Source: Actinomycetes bacterium (lineage in GTDB: Bacteria; Actinomycetota; Acidimicrobiia; Acidimicrobiales; RAAP-2). From it: 64,000 nt of DNA. The notes below the pieces were generated by a model that searched no databases, was not told where the DNA came from, and saw nothing but the letters and a program-made list of their open reading frames with translations. Within the stretch, counting starts at the first letter, position 1; each line of letters opens with the position of its first letter. Of the stretch, positions 22,579 to 32,136 are shown piece after piece. The translations under genes and the position numbers were made by a program. The DNA lies in assembly GCA_021791615.1 (NCBI GenBank), contig JAJYWG010000084.1, forward strand, positions 1 to 64,000, read 5' to 3'.

Positions 22579-23524
22579 AGAGGCCGAGCGCGAACAGCAG
22601 GGTCCACACGAGGCCCAGCACCTGGACCGTGCGATCGCGCAGTACGAGGTCCTCGGGGGCTCCTCCCTCTCCGGCGTCGAGCACCCGCAGGACGTGGAGG
22701 ACCCCGATCACCACCGGCACCACGCTGAGCTGGATCCAGATGAGGTGGTGGCCGGCATGGTCGGCCAGACCGGTGCGCTCGAAGGCCCACAGGCAGTAGG
22801 CGGTCACGGTCGCCGATGCCGTGAGGATCAAGGTGGAGTAGAGGAACTCCGCCGAGTACTGGCCCAGGACCGGCCGGTGCGCCACCCGGTCGTCGCCCAG
22901 GAGGCGGTGCTCTGCCACCCGCTTGCCGGTGACCACGAAGAGGGCTCCGAAGGAGGTGACGACGAGGAACCAATTCGAGAGTGGCACGTGGGTGGCCACA
23001 CCCCCGGCGATGGCCCGCAGGACGAAGCCCGAAGCCACCGCGGCCAGCTCGATCACCGCCTGGTGCTTGAGGCCGAGGATGTAGGCCACGTTGATCCCGG
23101 CGTACAGACCGATGACCAATGCGAGCTGCCAGCCGGCCAGCACCCACGAGCCCGCCAGCGCACCGGCCAGGAGGAGCATGCCGATCGCCACCGCCGTCGG
23201 CAGCGGCAGTGTCCCGGCCGCGACCGGCCGATGGCATTTGTCAGGGTGGCCCCGGTCGGCGATGGCGTCCATCGAGTCGTTGAGGAGGTACACGCCGGAA
23301 GCCGCGGCGCAGAAGACGGCGAACACGCCGCCGGCCCGGGCGGCCACGGCGCCATGCCGAAGGACTCCGGCGGCGGCAGGGGCCACGAGCACCAGGGCGT
23401 TCTTCACCCACTGGCGGATCCGGGCGGCCCGCACGACGCCCCGGACCCGGTGGGGACCGTCGCCGTACAGGCCGGGGGCGCGAGAGTGCGACCCCACTTC
23501 CGGGGGGCGTACGGCAGTGGTCAC
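22571..23524 (-). CDS. ubiA: Decaprenyl-phosphate phosphoribosyltransferase (UbiA family)
   Basis: Integral membrane prenyltransferase that transfers 5-phosphoribose from PRPP to decaprenyl phosphate, the entry step to decaprenyl-phosphoryl-arabinose. The catalytic Asp motif [19 protein letters not shown] is present, with the second Asp-type site around [16 protein letters not shown]. About nine hydrophobic helices run through the 317 residues. It leads dprE1 and dprE2, exactly the pathway order. The start is uncertain: GTG 23524 is proposed because the conserved body begins soon after ([15 protein letters not shown]), but no clear ribosome site is visible. Confidence 0.9.
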   Translation of the reverse strand: MTTAVRPPEVGSHSRAPGLYGDGPHRVRGVVRAARIRQWVKNALVLVAPAAAGVLRHGAVAARAGGVFAVFCAAASGVYLLNDSMDAIADRGHPDKCHRPVAAGTLPLPTAVAIGMLLLAGALAGSWVLAGWQLALVIGLYAGINVAYILGLKHQAVIELAAVASGFVLRAIAGGVATHVPLSNWFLVVTSFGALFVVTGKRVAEHRLLGDDRVAHRPVLGQYSAEFLYSTLILTASATVTAYCLWAFERTGLADHAGHHLIWIQLSVVPVVIGVLHVLRVLDAGEGGAPEDLVLRDRTVQVLGLVWTLLFALGLYG

Positions 23525-23668
23525 TGCCGGACCGCAGGGGCGGGAGGCATCCTCCAAGCGTGCACGGCTCCGGGAGGAGTCGTGCGGCGTGCTCCTCAGT
23601 GGTCCTTCAGGCGAGCAGGTCGCCCTGGGTGGTCGGTCTGGGCTGGCGCTCCCCTGCACCATGACGCC

Positions 23669-23686
23669 TATCATCGGGGCTCGATG
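23669..23686 (+). promoter_or_regulatory. Putative -10 box of the B12-subunit gene
   Basis: TATCAT at 23669-23674 lies nine bases before ATG 23684, a slightly long version of the leaderless spacing seen in this window. Confidence 0.5.
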
Positions 23687-24115
23687 CATCGTCCCTACCG
23701 GGTGGTCGTGGCCAAGCCCGGCCTCGACGGCCACGACCGCGGGGCCAAGGTGATCGCGCGGGCCCTTCGCGACGAGGGGTTCGAAGTCGTCTACACCGGG
23801 CTGCACCAGACCCCCGAGCAGGTGGTGAGTGCCGTCATCCAGGAGGACGCCGACGCCGTCGGGCTGTCGCTCCTGTCCGGCGCCCACCTCACCCTCGTGC
23901 CCAAAGTGGTCCAGGGGCTCGCCGAGAGCGGACGGGGTGACGTCGTGGTGGTGGTCGGCGGGATCATCCCCGAGGGCGACATCCCAGCCCTCAAAGAGCA
24001 CGGCGTCGCGGAGGTCTTCACGCCCGGAGCGCCGCTGCCGTCGATCGGTCGGTGGCTGGCCGACGAGCTCGATCGACGCGAGGAGGCCCTGGGGGCAGGA
24101 GGGGCCGAGGGGTAG
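23684..24115 (+). CDS. B12-binding subunit of a methylmalonyl-CoA mutase-type enzyme
   Basis: Stand-alone cobalamin-binding domain, 143 residues. The base-off B12 signature DGHDRG is at 15-20 (DxHxxG, with His17 as the cobalt ligand), followed by SLLSGAH and [11 protein letters not shown], the other two B12-contact segments. In two-part mutases such a chain pairs with a separate TIM-barrel subunit to isomerise methylmalonyl-CoA or a related acyl-CoA. No large subunit lies in the window, so the exact substrate is unknown. Position directly before sucCD fits a route feeding succinyl-CoA. Its TAG stop is part of the putative sucC -10 box. Confidence 0.9.
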   Translation: MHRPYRVVVAKPGLDGHDRGAKVIARALRDEGFEVVYTGLHQTPEQVVSAVIQEDADAVGLSLLSGAHLTLVPKVVQGLAESGRGDVVVVVGGIIPEGDIPALKEHGVAEVFTPGAPLPSIGRWLADELDRREEALGAGGAEG

Positions 24116-24187
24116 CGTCGCCCACCCGGCGTACCGCCGGGCAGCACCGAGCAGCACCGAGACCGAGCAGCACTGAGAGCGAGGAGC
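24113..24187 (+). promoter_or_regulatory. Putative sucC promoter, leader repeats and ribosome site
   Basis: TAGCGT at 24113-24118 overlaps the previous stop codon. The leader holds three imperfect direct copies of GAGCAGCACCGAG-like sequence (about 24140-24180) and ends in GCGAGGAG before GTG 24194. Confidence 0.5.
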
Positions 24188-24193
24188 AAGCGA

Positions 24194-25336
24194 GTGGACC
24201 TCTACGAGTACCAGGGAAAGCAGTACTTCGCCCGCTTCGGGATCCCGACGTCGCCGGGAGGGGTGGCCGACACCCCCGACGAGGCAGTGGCCCAGGCCGA
24301 CGCCGCCGGGTACCCGGTGGTCGTGAAAGCCCAAGTCAAAGTGGGTGGCCGGGGCAAGGCCGGGGGGATCAAGCTCGCGGCCGACGCGGACGAGGCCCGC
24401 AGGCACGCCCAGGCCATCCTCGGCATGGACATCAAGGGCCACGTTGTCCACCGCCTGTGGGTCGAGCACGCATCGGACATCGCCCGCGAGTACTACGCCA
24501 GCTTCACGCTCGACCGGCTGGCCAAGCTCCATCTCGGCATGCTCTCGGCCGAGGGCGGTGTGGAGATCGAGGAGGTGGCGGCCACCAATCCCGATGCCAT
24601 CGCCCGGCTCCACATCGATCCGGTGCGAGGCATCGACGAAGCCGCCGCCGCCGAATGGGTCGAGCGGGCAGGGTTGGACGCCGACGCCAGGGAACAGGCG
24701 GCGGCGCTCCTGGTCAAGCTGTACACCTGCTACGTGGAAGGTGACTGCGACCTGGCTGAGATCAACCCCCTCATCCTCACCACCGACGGCCGGGTCCACG
24801 CGCTCGACGCCAAGGTGACGCTCGACGACAACGCGTCGTTCCGGCACCCGGAGTGGGCGGAGTACGCGGCGACCGAGTCCGAGGACCCCCGTGAGGTGAT
24901 GGCCAAGGAGAAGGGGCTCAACTACATCGGCCTGTCCGGCACCGTCGGGATCATCGCCAACGGAGCGGGGCTGGCGATGAGCACCCTCGACGTGGTGAAC
25001 CAGGTCGGGGGGAGCGCTGCCAATTTCCTCGACATCGGCGGAGGGGCGAATGCCGACGTCATGGCGGCCGCGCTCGAGGTCATCAACGCAGACCCGTCGG
25101 TCCGATCGATCTTCGTGAACATCTTCGGCGGGATCACCCGGGTCGACGAGGTGGCGAAGGGGGTGATCGAGGCGCTGGCCCGGGTGGACCTGCGCTCGCC
25201 GATCGTGCTCCGCCTCGACGGGACCAACGCCGAGGCCGGGCGGGCGCTCCTGGCGCCGCACCTCTCCGATCGCCTGCTGTCGGAGCCGACGATGCTCGAC
25301 GGTGCTCGTCGGGCCGTGGCCCTGGTTGGCGACTGA
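24194..25336 (+). CDS. sucC: Succinyl-CoA synthetase beta subunit (ADP-forming)
   Basis: ATP-grasp subunit of the TCA-cycle enzyme interconverting succinyl-CoA and succinate with nucleotide phosphorylation. The 380 residues begin with the canonical DLYEYQGKQYFARFGIP. The ATP-grasp lysine region VVVKAQVKVGGRGKAGGIKLA and the metal-binding DLAEINPLILT follow. The C-terminal ligase domain includes LDIGGGAN and FVNIFGGITR. GTG 24194 has GAGGAG upstream. It pairs with sucD 72 bases downstream. Confidence 0.97.
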   Translation: MDLYEYQGKQYFARFGIPTSPGGVADTPDEAVAQADAAGYPVVVKAQVKVGGRGKAGGIKLAADADEARRHAQAILGMDIKGHVVHRLWVEHASDIAREYYASFTLDRLAKLHLGMLSAEGGVEIEEVAATNPDAIARLHIDPVRGIDEAAAAEWVERAGLDADAREQAAALLVKLYTCYVEGDCDLAEINPLILTTDGRVHALDAKVTLDDNASFRHPEWAEYAATESEDPREVMAKEKGLNYIGLSGTVGIIANGAGLAMSTLDVVNQVGGSAANFLDIGGGANADVMAAALEVINADPSVRSIFVNIFGGITRVDEVAKGVIEALARVDLRSPIVLRLDGTNAEAGRALLAPHLSDRLLSEPTMLDGARRAVALVGD

Positions 25337-25408
25337 GCGGTCGGCGGGCTCCGGAGGGAACGCGAACGCGAGTGTGGACGAACGAGTGACGAGGAGAAGA
25401 GGAGAGCA

Positions 25409-26299
25409 GTGAGCATCTTTGTCGACGAGACGACGACCGTGGTCATCCAAGGCGTCAGCCCGACCAGCCAGGGTCTGTACCACGGCCTGCGCAACCGGGA
25501 CTACGGCACCAAGGTGGTGGCGGGGACCAACCCCAAGCGTGGGGGCGAGGTGATCGAGGGGATACCGGTGTTCGCCTCGGTCCAAGAGGCCGTGGAGGCG
25601 ACGGGAGCAACGGCGTCGTTCATCTCCGTGCCGCCGCCGTTTGCCGCCGCCGCAATCGAGGAGGCCGCCGAGGCGGGCATCAGCTTCGTCGTGTGCATCA
25701 CCGAGGGGATACCGGCCCAGGACGAGGCACGCACGTACAACCGGCTGGTGCAGGAGTTCCCCGGTACCCGCCTGCTCGGACCGAACTGCCCGGGGATCAT
25801 CTCGCCGGGGAAGTGCAACATCGGCATCACCTCGGGCGACATCGCCATGGCCGGCGGGCCGGTCGGCATCGTGAGCAGATCGGGCACCTTGACCTACCAG
25901 GCGCTGCACGAGCTCTCCCAGCAGGGCGTGGGGCAGACCACCTGCGTGGGGATCGGAGGCGACCCGGTGCCCGGGACCAACTTCATCGACTGTCTGGCGG
26001 CTTTTGAAGCGGACCCGGACACCAAGGCGGTGATGATGATCGGGGAGATCGGCGGCTCGGAGGAGGAGCGGGCCGCCGAATTCATTTCGGCGAACCTCAC
26101 CAAGCCGGTCGTCTCCTACGTCGCCGGCGTCACCGCGCCGCCGGGGCGCAAGATGGGCCATGCCGGCGCGATCATCTCCGGCTCCCAGGGTACGGCCCAG
26201 GCCAAGATGGACGCCCTGTCGGCCGCCGGGGTGACGGTCGCGCTCAACCCGACCGAGGCCGGCGAAAAGATGGTCGAGATCGTCAAGGCGCTCCCCTGA
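25409..26299 (+). CDS. sucD: Succinyl-CoA synthetase alpha subunit
   Basis: CoA-binding subunit carrying the phosphohistidine of succinyl-CoA synthetase, 296 residues. The phosphorylated His lies in KMGHAGAIISGSQGTAQAK near residue 250, and the CoA domain starts with TTVVIQGVSPTSQGLYHGLRNRDYGTKVVAGTNPKRGG. GPNCPGIISPGKCNIGI is also conserved. The GTG start follows a purine-rich GAGGAGAAGAGGAGAG stretch. It forms an operon with sucC. Confidence 0.97.
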   Translation: MSIFVDETTTVVIQGVSPTSQGLYHGLRNRDYGTKVVAGTNPKRGGEVIEGIPVFASVQEAVEATGATASFISVPPPFAAAAIEEAAEAGISFVVCITEGIPAQDEARTYNRLVQEFPGTRLLGPNCPGIISPGKCNIGITSGDIAMAGGPVGIVSRSGTLTYQALHELSQQGVGQTTCVGIGGDPVPGTNFIDCLAAFEADPDTKAVMMIGEIGGSEEERAAEFISANLTKPVVSYVAGVTAPPGRKMGHAGAIISGSQGTAQAKMDALSAAGVTVALNPTEAGEKMVEIVKALP

Positions 26300-26336
26300 G
26301 CGCGCCGAAGGTGGCGTCGGCGGAGGACCCGCTTGG

Positions 26337-26352
26337 TAGCGTGGGCGGCGTG
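26337..26352 (+). promoter_or_regulatory. Leaderless -10 box of purN
   Basis: TAGCGT at 26337-26342, seven bases, then GTG 26350. It selects this start over in-frame GTGs at 26311 and 26341. Confidence 0.62.
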
Positions 26353-26967
26353 GAGGTGAGGCTGGCCGTCCTGGCATCGGGGAGCGGGACGATCCTCGAA
26401 GCGCTCCTGGCCGACCGGCTCCCGGTCACGGTCGTGGTGGCCGACCGCCCCTGCCGGGCCATCGAGGTAGCGCGTCAAGCCGGGGTGGACGCGGTGGTGG
26501 TCGATCGCCTTGCCTGGGGGGGTTTCGGAGCAGCTTTCGATCGCCGGGGCTTCACGGAGGCCGTCGCCGACGTGCTCACCACCCGATCCGTGGACCTGGT
26601 GGCCATGGCCGGGTTCGGGACCGTCCTCGACAAGCCGGTGCACGACGCGTTTCCCGGGAGGATCCTCAACACCCACCCGTCGCTGCTCCCGGCGTTCCCC
26701 GGCTGGCACGGCGTCGAGGACGCGCTCGCGGCGGGTGCCCGGGTCACCGGCTGCACCGTCCACGTGGCCACCCTCGAGGTCGATGCCGGGCCGATCCTTG
26801 CCCAGGCAGAGGTCCCCGTGCGTGACGGCGACACCGCCGGCACGCTGCACGAGCGGATCAAGACGGTGGAGCGGCGCCTGTACCCCGAGACCATCCGCCG
26901 CGCCTGTGCCGAGCTTGCGTCCACCGGCTCGCTCGAGGGCCTCACCATCCAGGTGGCACGAGCGTGA
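26350..26967 (+). CDS. purN: Phosphoribosylglycinamide formyltransferase PurN
   Basis: Transfers formyl from 10-formyltetrahydrofolate to GAR in purine synthesis. The 205-residue protein starts with RLAVLASGSGTILEALL. The catalytic segment GRILNTHPSLLPAFPGWHGVEDAL contains the Asn and His of the N-H-D triad, and the Asp lies in VDAGPILAQAEVPV. A longer start at GTG 26311 is possible but the leaderless box argues for 26350. The stop overlaps purH (GTGA), placing two consecutive folate-dependent purine steps in one unit. Confidence 0.94.
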   Translation: MEVRLAVLASGSGTILEALLADRLPVTVVVADRPCRAIEVARQAGVDAVVVDRLAWGGFGAAFDRRGFTEAVADVLTTRSVDLVAMAGFGTVLDKPVHDAFPGRILNTHPSLLPAFPGWHGVEDALAAGARVTGCTVHVATLEVDAGPILAQAEVPVRDGDTAGTLHERIKTVERRLYPETIRRACAELASTGSLEGLTIQVARA

Positions 26968-28583
26968 GAGCACTGCTGTCGGTGTACGACAAGACCGGGC
27001 TGGTGGACCTGGCCTCGGGCCTGGCGGGCCTCGGATGGGAGCTCGTGGCCAGCGGCAAGACGGCCGCAGCGCTGGCCGACGCCGGGATCGCGCACGAGGA
27101 GGTGAGCGCGGTGACCGGCTCGCCCGAGATGCTGGGCGGCCGGGTCAAGACGCTGCACCCCCGTATCCACGGAGGGATCCTGGCCGACCGCTCCGAGCCC
27201 GCCCACCTCTCCGACGTCGCCGCCGAGGGGATCGAGCTCATCGACCTGGTGGTCTCCAACCTGTACCCGTTCGCCTCGGACCCCTCGGTGGAGCTCATCG
27301 ACGTGGGTGGGCCGGCCATGGTGCGGGCGGCAGCGAAGAACTTCGCCCATGTGGGCGTCGTCACCTCGCCGGCCGACTACCCGGCTGTCCTGGAAGAGCT
27401 GGCCGGCAACGGTTCGCTCTCCGACAGCACGCGGCGCCGGTTGGCCAGGGCGGCGTTCGCCCACACGGCCGCCTACGACGCCGCGATCGTGTCGTGGTTC
27501 GACGAGGAGGTGAATGCCGCCCCGGAGGCAGCTGGTGTCGACGCGGCGGCTGACGCCGGCGAGGCGTCTGGCGCCGGCGAGGCGGCTGGCGCCCTGCTTC
27601 CTCCGACCCTGCACGTCACTTTGGAACGGGCCGCAACGCTGCGCTACGGCGAGAACCCGCACCAGTCGGGTGCCAGGTACCGCTTGGCCGGTGAGGCGAG
27701 CTGGTGGGACACGACGGTCCAGCACTCCGGCACCGAACTGTCGTACCTCAACATCTTCGACGCCGACGCCGCGTGGCGCCTCGTCCACGAGCTCGTGTCC
27801 GATGCCGGCGTGAGGGGCGCTGGTGTGGGCGGCGCCGGCGCCGAGCAGGCGGTGGCCATCATCAAGCACGCGAACCCCTGTGGTGCCGCCGTGGCCGCGG
27901 ACCTCACGACGGCCTACGAATGGGCGCTCGCCGGCGACCCCTTGTCGGCTTTCGGGGGCGTGGTCGCGCTATCGGGGCCGGTGACCGTCGCCGTGGCCGA
28001 GGTCATGGCCGGTGGCCCCCAGGCAGACGTGGTCGTGGCGCCATCGTTCGAGCCCGAAGCGCTCGCTCGCCTGGTGGCAAAGCGCAAGGCCACCCGCATC
28101 CTCTCGGCCGGCGCTCCGGACCCGCTTGGCCTCCACGTGCGGAGCTTGGGGGGGTCGTACCTGGTCCAGACGCCCGATCGCTTCGTGAGCGAGGTCCCCA
28201 CCTGGCGGGTGGTCAGCGCGACCGAGCCGACCGAAGACCAGTGGCGGGACCTGGTGCTGGCTTGGCGGATCTGTGCCCGCACGACCTCGAACGCGATCTC
28301 GATCGTGCACGGCGGTCAGGCGGTCGGCGTGGGTGCCGGCCAGCAGTCCCGGGTGGTGGCAGCCGAGATCGCCGTGACCAAGGCGGGGGAGCGGGCGGTG
28401 GGCGCCGCCGCCGCGAGCGACGCGTTCTTCCCCTTTCCCGACGGCTTGGAGGTGCTGGCCCAGGCAGGGGTGGCGGCGGTGGTCCAGCCGGGGGGCTCGG
28501 TGCGCGACGCCGAGGTGACGGCGGCAGCCGACGCTGCCGGCATCGCCATGGTGATCACCGGTGAACGGCACTTCCGGCATTGA
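26964..28583 (+). CDS. purH: Bifunctional AICAR transformylase/IMP cyclohydrolase PurH
   Basis: Catalyses the last two steps to IMP. The N-terminal MGS-type IMP cyclohydrolase shows [13 protein letters not shown] and [16 protein letters not shown]. The C-terminal transformylase shows LRYGENPHQ, the catalytic [10 protein letters not shown], and [19 protein letters not shown]. The length of 539 is slightly above usual, partly because of a Gly/Ala/Glu insert near 190-212 made of an imperfect 21-base duplication. Translation is coupled to purN. Confidence 0.97.
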   Translation: MRALLSVYDKTGLVDLASGLAGLGWELVASGKTAAALADAGIAHEEVSAVTGSPEMLGGRVKTLHPRIHGGILADRSEPAHLSDVAAEGIELIDLVVSNLYPFASDPSVELIDVGGPAMVRAAAKNFAHVGVVTSPADYPAVLEELAGNGSLSDSTRRRLARAAFAHTAAYDAAIVSWFDEEVNAAPEAAGVDAAADAGEASGAGEAAGALLPPTLHVTLERAATLRYGENPHQSGARYRLAGEASWWDTTVQHSGTELSYLNIFDADAAWRLVHELVSDAGVRGAGVGGAGAEQAVAIIKHANPCGAAVAADLTTAYEWALAGDPLSAFGGVVALSGPVTVAVAEVMAGGPQADVVVAPSFEPEALARLVAKRKATRILSAGAPDPLGLHVRSLGGSYLVQTPDRFVSEVPTWRVVSATEPTEDQWRDLVLAWRICARTTSNAISIVHGGQAVGVGAGQQSRVVAAEIAVTKAGERAVGAAAASDAFFPFPDGLEVLAQAGVAAVVQPGGSVRDAEVTAAADAAGIAMVITGERHFRH

Positions 28584-28643
28584 GGTCCTCGGAGCACGGA
28601 GGACGCGTCGCGCGAGGCGGGCGGCGGTGACGGCGGTCCTGCG

Positions 28644-29495
28644 GTGACGGCGGTCCTACTCGACGGCGAGCGCCTGGCGGCGAGGGTCCGAGCCGAAGTG
28701 GCCGAGCGGGTGGCCAGGCTGGCGGCCGAGGGAATACGCGTCGGCCTTGGCACCATCCTGGTGGGCGACGACGGGCCGAGCGCCCGCTACGTTGCGATGA
28801 AGCACGAGGACTGCGCCGAGGTGGGCATCACGTCGTACCACCAGCACCTGCCCGAGACTGCGACCCAAGCCGAGGTCGAGGAGGTCGTGGCCAGGTTCAA
28901 CGCAGACCCGGCCGTCCACGCCTACCTCGTCCAGCTCCCGCTGCCCGAGGGTTTGGACGAGGAGCGGGTGCTGATGGCCGTGGACCCGGCCAAGGACGTC
29001 GACGGCCTCCACCCGGTGAACCTCGGCCGGCTGCTCATGGGGCGGCCTGGACCCCTCCCGTGCACGCCGGCGGGCATCGTCGAGCTGCTCCACGCCTACG
29101 ACGTGCCGGTCGAAGGGCGCCACGCCGTGGTCATCGGGCGGGGTCTGACCATCGGGCGGCCTCTTGCCGTCCTCTTGGCCACCAAGCGACCGGGGTGCAA
29201 CGCGGCGGTCACGGTCGTCCACACCGGTGTCGACGATCTGAGTGGCCTGGTGCGCAGCGCCGACGTGGTCGTGGCGGCAGCCGGCCGCGCAGGCCTCGTG
29301 ACCGCCGGCATGGTCAAGCCCGGGGCGGCCGTCGTGGGCGCCGGGACGAGCTGGGAGGGACGTAAGCTGCTCTCCGATGTGGCTGAGGACGTGGCCGAGG
29401 TGGCCGGCTGGATCACCCCGAGAATCGGTGGCGTGGGCCCCATGACCAGGGCAATGCTGTTGCGGAACGCCGTCCGGGCGGCAGAGCGCGTATGA
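28644..29495 (+). CDS. folD: Methylenetetrahydrofolate dehydrogenase/cyclohydrolase FolD
   Basis: Makes 10-formyltetrahydrofolate from 5,10-methylenetetrahydrofolate, the cofactor used by PurN and PurH upstream. The 283 residues include the catalytic Lys segment [45 protein letters not shown] and the NADP-binding [17 protein letters not shown] 28644 is preceded by an almost exact 18-base duplicate (28626-28643) of its own first codons, which leaves a second in-frame start possible. The stop overlaps the following cupin gene. Confidence 0.95.
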   Translation: MTAVLLDGERLAARVRAEVAERVARLAAEGIRVGLGTILVGDDGPSARYVAMKHEDCAEVGITSYHQHLPETATQAEVEEVVARFNADPAVHAYLVQLPLPEGLDEERVLMAVDPAKDVDGLHPVNLGRLLMGRPGPLPCTPAGIVELLHAYDVPVEGRHAVVIGRGLTIGRPLAVLLATKRPGCNAAVTVVHTGVDDLSGLVRSADVVVAAAGRAGLVTAGMVKPGAAVVGAGTSWEGRKLLSDVAEDVAEVAGWITPRIGGVGPMTRAMLLRNAVRAAERV

Positions 29496-29911
29496 GCGCC
29501 GCGGACGGGTCATCGCCCTCTCCCGCATCGGTGCCGGCCCCGTCTCGGGTGCACGGCGGCGAGCACGAGGAGCGGCCATGGGGCTCGTACACCGTGCTCG
29601 ACGACAGCGCTCCCGACCACAAGGTCAAGCGCATCGTGGTCCATCCCGGCAAGCGCCTCAGCTACCAGCGGCACGCCCGGCGCGCCGAGCACTGGTTCGT
29701 CGTGTCCGGTCGGGGCCGTGTCACCTTGGACGGGGTGGATCGAGAGCTGGCAGCGGGGGACTCGGTGGACGTCGGGCTGGGTACCGCCCATCGCATCGCG
29801 TGCGAGGGTGACGACGACCTCGTGTTCATCGAAGTCCAGCGTGGCGACTACTTCGGAGAGGACGACATCGTCCGGTTGGAGGACGATTTCGGGCGGGCCG
29901 GCACCTCCTGA
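29492..29911 (+). CDS. Cupin protein, type-II mannose-6-phosphate isomerase-like
   Basis: A 139-residue single-domain cupin similar to the C-terminal domain of bifunctional mannose-1-phosphate guanylyltransferase/phosphomannose isomerase. The core starts at about residue 29 with [10 protein letters not shown]. It continues with [33 protein letters not shown] and ends [22 protein letters not shown]. The metal-binding His and Glu residues (QRHxxRAEHW) are present. The first 25 residues are a Ser/Pro-rich tail. ATG overlaps the folD stop. Mannose isomerisation is a family inference; no guanylyltransferase domain is nearby. Confidence 0.8.
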   Translation: MSAADGSSPSPASVPAPSRVHGGEHEERPWGSYTVLDDSAPDHKVKRIVVHPGKRLSYQRHARRAEHWFVVSGRGRVTLDGVDRELAAGDSVDVGLGTAHRIACEGDDDLVFIEVQRGDYFGEDDIVRLEDDFGRAGTS

Positions 29912-29915
29912 GCAC

Positions 29916-29931
29916 TACTCTTGGCCCGGTG
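29916..29931 (+). promoter_or_regulatory. Leaderless -10 box of metF
   Basis: TACTCT at 29916-29921, seven bases, then GTG 29929; no Shine-Dalgarno. Confidence 0.6.
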
Positions 29932-30870
29932 ACGCAGATCGCCGAGCTCCTCGCGGCCGGGCCCACCTACTCCTTCGAGTTCTTCCCGCCCAAGACCGAA
30001 GACGAGCAGGCGACGCTGCTCGAGACGCTGCGCGCCCTCGAGCCGCTGGCCCCGTCGTTCGTCTCGGTCACCTATCGCGGCGGTCGGGCGTCGCGTCGGC
30101 GGACCTACGACTTGGTGACCGGCATGCTCCACACCACGTCTCTCAACCCGATGGCCCACCTCATCTGCGTTGCCCACAGCCGGCTGGAGCTCGCCGACAT
30201 CCTGGTCTCCTACCGCAAAGCCGGCGTGGACAACCTCATGGCCCTCGGGGGGGATCCGCCGGCTGATCCTTTGGCGGGGTCCGGAGAGCTGCTCCACGCC
30301 ATCGAGTTGGTGGAGCTGGCACGAGCGGTCGGGGGGTTCTCCATCGGGGTGGCTGCCCACCCTGCCGGCCACCCGGCCTCGCCCGACCTGGCCAGTGACC
30401 GTGACCACCTGGCCGAGAAGCTCCGCCGGGCAGACTTCGGGGTCACCCAGTTCTTCTTCGAGCTGGGCGAGTACCGGTCGCTCCGCGACGACATGGCTGT
30501 CCGTGGGGTCGACCGGCCGATCCTGCCGGGGATCCTGCCGGTGACCACGCTCGCGTCGCTGTCGCGCCTGGGGCCGATGGGCGCGCCGGCGCCCCGCTGG
30601 CTGGTCGAGCGCTTGGAGGCAGCCGATCGGGCCGGGGGCGCGGCCGCTGTCCGCGAGGAGGGGATCGAGGTCTTCACCGCGCTGTGCCGCGCGCTGCTCG
30701 ACGATGGCGCGCCGGGGCTGCACTTCTACACGCTCAACCGATCGAGCGTGACCCGGGAGATCTACGGCGCTCTCGGGCTCGACCGGGCGCTTGCAGAGCC
30801 AGGTTCACCGTCCGGGAGCAGGCCGCTGTCCACCGGCGCCGATTGGGGTGGCGCCACCACCCGGCCATAG
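29929..30870 (+). CDS. metF: 5,10-Methylenetetrahydrofolate reductase MetF
   Basis: FAD-dependent enzyme making 5-methyltetrahydrofolate for methionine synthesis. The 313-residue TIM barrel opens with [21 protein letters not shown] (catalytic Glu) and contains [16 protein letters not shown], the FAD and folate contacts [10 protein letters not shown], and the late [14 protein letters not shown]. It follows folD and the cupin, extending the one-carbon block, but appears to have its own leaderless promoter. Confidence 0.95.
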   Translation: MTQIAELLAAGPTYSFEFFPPKTEDEQATLLETLRALEPLAPSFVSVTYRGGRASRRRTYDLVTGMLHTTSLNPMAHLICVAHSRLELADILVSYRKAGVDNLMALGGDPPADPLAGSGELLHAIELVELARAVGGFSIGVAAHPAGHPASPDLASDRDHLAEKLRRADFGVTQFFFELGEYRSLRDDMAVRGVDRPILPGILPVTTLASLSRLGPMGAPAPRWLVERLEAADRAGGAAAVREEGIEVFTALCRALLDDGAPGLHFYTLNRSSVTREIYGALGLDRALAEPGSPSGSRPLSTGADWGGATTRP

Positions 30871-30883
30871 GATCGCTTCCATG
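30868..30883 (+). promoter_or_regulatory. Leaderless -10 box of icd
   Basis: TAGGAT at 30868-30873 (overlapping the metF stop codon), seven bases, then ATG 30881. This supports the ATG over the longer open frame. Confidence 0.65.
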
Positions 30884-32077
30884 GCAGACACCATCACCAT
30901 GGGGGCCGACGGGAAGCTGGTGGTTCCCGACGAGCCCGTCATCCCGTTCATCGAAGGCGACGGCACCGGCGTCGACATCTGGCCCGCGGCCAAGCTTGTC
31001 CTGGACGCGGCAGCGGCCAAGCACGGGCGCCGGGTGGCGTGGAAGGAGGTCCTGGCCGGCCAGAAGGCCTACGACCAGACCGGCACGTGGCTGCCGGATG
31101 AGACGGTGGAGGCATTCCGAGAGCACCTCATCGGGATCAAGGGCCCCCTCACGACGCCCATCGGTGGCGGGATCCGATCGCTCAACGTGGCCCTGCGCCA
31201 GATCCTGGACCTCTATGTCTGTCTCCGTCCGGTGCGGTGGTTCACCGGAGTCCCCTCTCCCGTGCGCCACCCCGAGCTGGTCGACATGGTCATCTTCCGG
31301 GAGAACACCGAGGATGTCTACGCCGGCTACGAGGTGGAGAAAGGATCGCCCGAGGCGGAGAAGCTGACGGCCTTCCTACGACAAGAGATGGGGTTCCCGA
31401 TCCGCGACGGGTCGGGCATCGGGATCAAGCCCGTGTCGGAGGAAGGATCCAAGCGCCTGATCCGGGCTGCCATCCGCTACGCCCTGGACCACGGGCGGCA
31501 ATCGGTGACGATGGTCCACAAGGGCAACATCCAGAAGTTCACCGAGGGGGCGTTCCGGAACTGGGGATACGAGCTGGTGCGCGAGGAATTCGCCGACGTC
31601 GCCGTGGGTTGGGACGACTGCGGGGGCGATCCGGGGAGCAAGCTCCTCGTCAAGGACGCCATCGCCGACATCACGCTCCAGCAGGTGCTCACCCGGCCGG
31701 CCGAGTTCGACGTCATCGCCACCACGAACCTGAACGGCGACTACCTCTCGGATGCATTGGCCGCCCAAGTCGGAGGCATCGGGATCGCGCCCGGTGCGAA
31801 CATCAATTACGTCACCGGCCACGGAATTTTCGAAGCAACGCACGGCACCGCGCCGAAGTACGCCGGGCAGGACAAGGTGAACCCCGGGTCGGTGTTGCTT
31901 TCGGGGGTGCTCATGTACGAGCACCTGGGGTGGCAAGCGGCAGCCGACGACATCATCGCCGCACTGGAAGCGACCATCGCCGAGAAGATCGTGACCTATG
32001 ACTTCGCCCGCCAGATGGACGGCGCCACCGAGGTCTCCTGCTCCGCGTTCGCCCGGGCAGTGGCCGACCGCCTGTAG
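30881..32077 (+). CDS. icd: NADP-dependent isocitrate dehydrogenase
   Basis: TCA-cycle enzyme oxidising isocitrate to 2-oxoglutarate. The 398-residue protein is of the homodimeric E. coli-like type: [16 protein letters not shown] at the start, substrate-binding [27 protein letters not shown] (including the regulatory Ser), [32 protein letters not shown], the metal-ligand region around NLNGDYLSD, and the NADP loop [18 protein letters not shown]. This type is unlike the monomeric 80-kDa Icd of many actinobacteria. The gene sits directly before mdh. Confidence 0.96.
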   Translation: MADTITMGADGKLVVPDEPVIPFIEGDGTGVDIWPAAKLVLDAAAAKHGRRVAWKEVLAGQKAYDQTGTWLPDETVEAFREHLIGIKGPLTTPIGGGIRSLNVALRQILDLYVCLRPVRWFTGVPSPVRHPELVDMVIFRENTEDVYAGYEVEKGSPEAEKLTAFLRQEMGFPIRDGSGIGIKPVSEEGSKRLIRAAIRYALDHGRQSVTMVHKGNIQKFTEGAFRNWGYELVREEFADVAVGWDDCGGDPGSKLLVKDAIADITLQQVLTRPAEFDVIATTNLNGDYLSDALAAQVGGIGIAPGANINYVTGHGIFEATHGTAPKYAGQDKVNPGSVLLSGVLMYEHLGWQAAADDIIAALEATIAEKIVTYDFARQMDGATEVSCSAFARAVADRL

Positions 32078-32120
32078 CGGCCTGATGGCGAGCGGTTTCG
32101 ACCGAGAGCAGTGCGCCGCG

Positions 32121-32136
32121 TAACGTAGCGGGCATG
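32121..32136 (+). promoter_or_regulatory. Leaderless -10 box of mdh
   Basis: TAACGT at 32121-32126, seven bases, then ATG 32134. One of the cleanest examples in the window. Confidence 0.68.

Noticed and set aside
23525..26377. A very long minus-strand open frame (22571-26377, over 1200 codons).
   Set aside because: Only the first 954 bases from its 3' end (22571-23524) look like a protein, UbiA. The rest is antisense to the B12 subunit, sucC and sucD, with His/Arg/Gly-rich composition typical of shadow frames in GC-rich genes.
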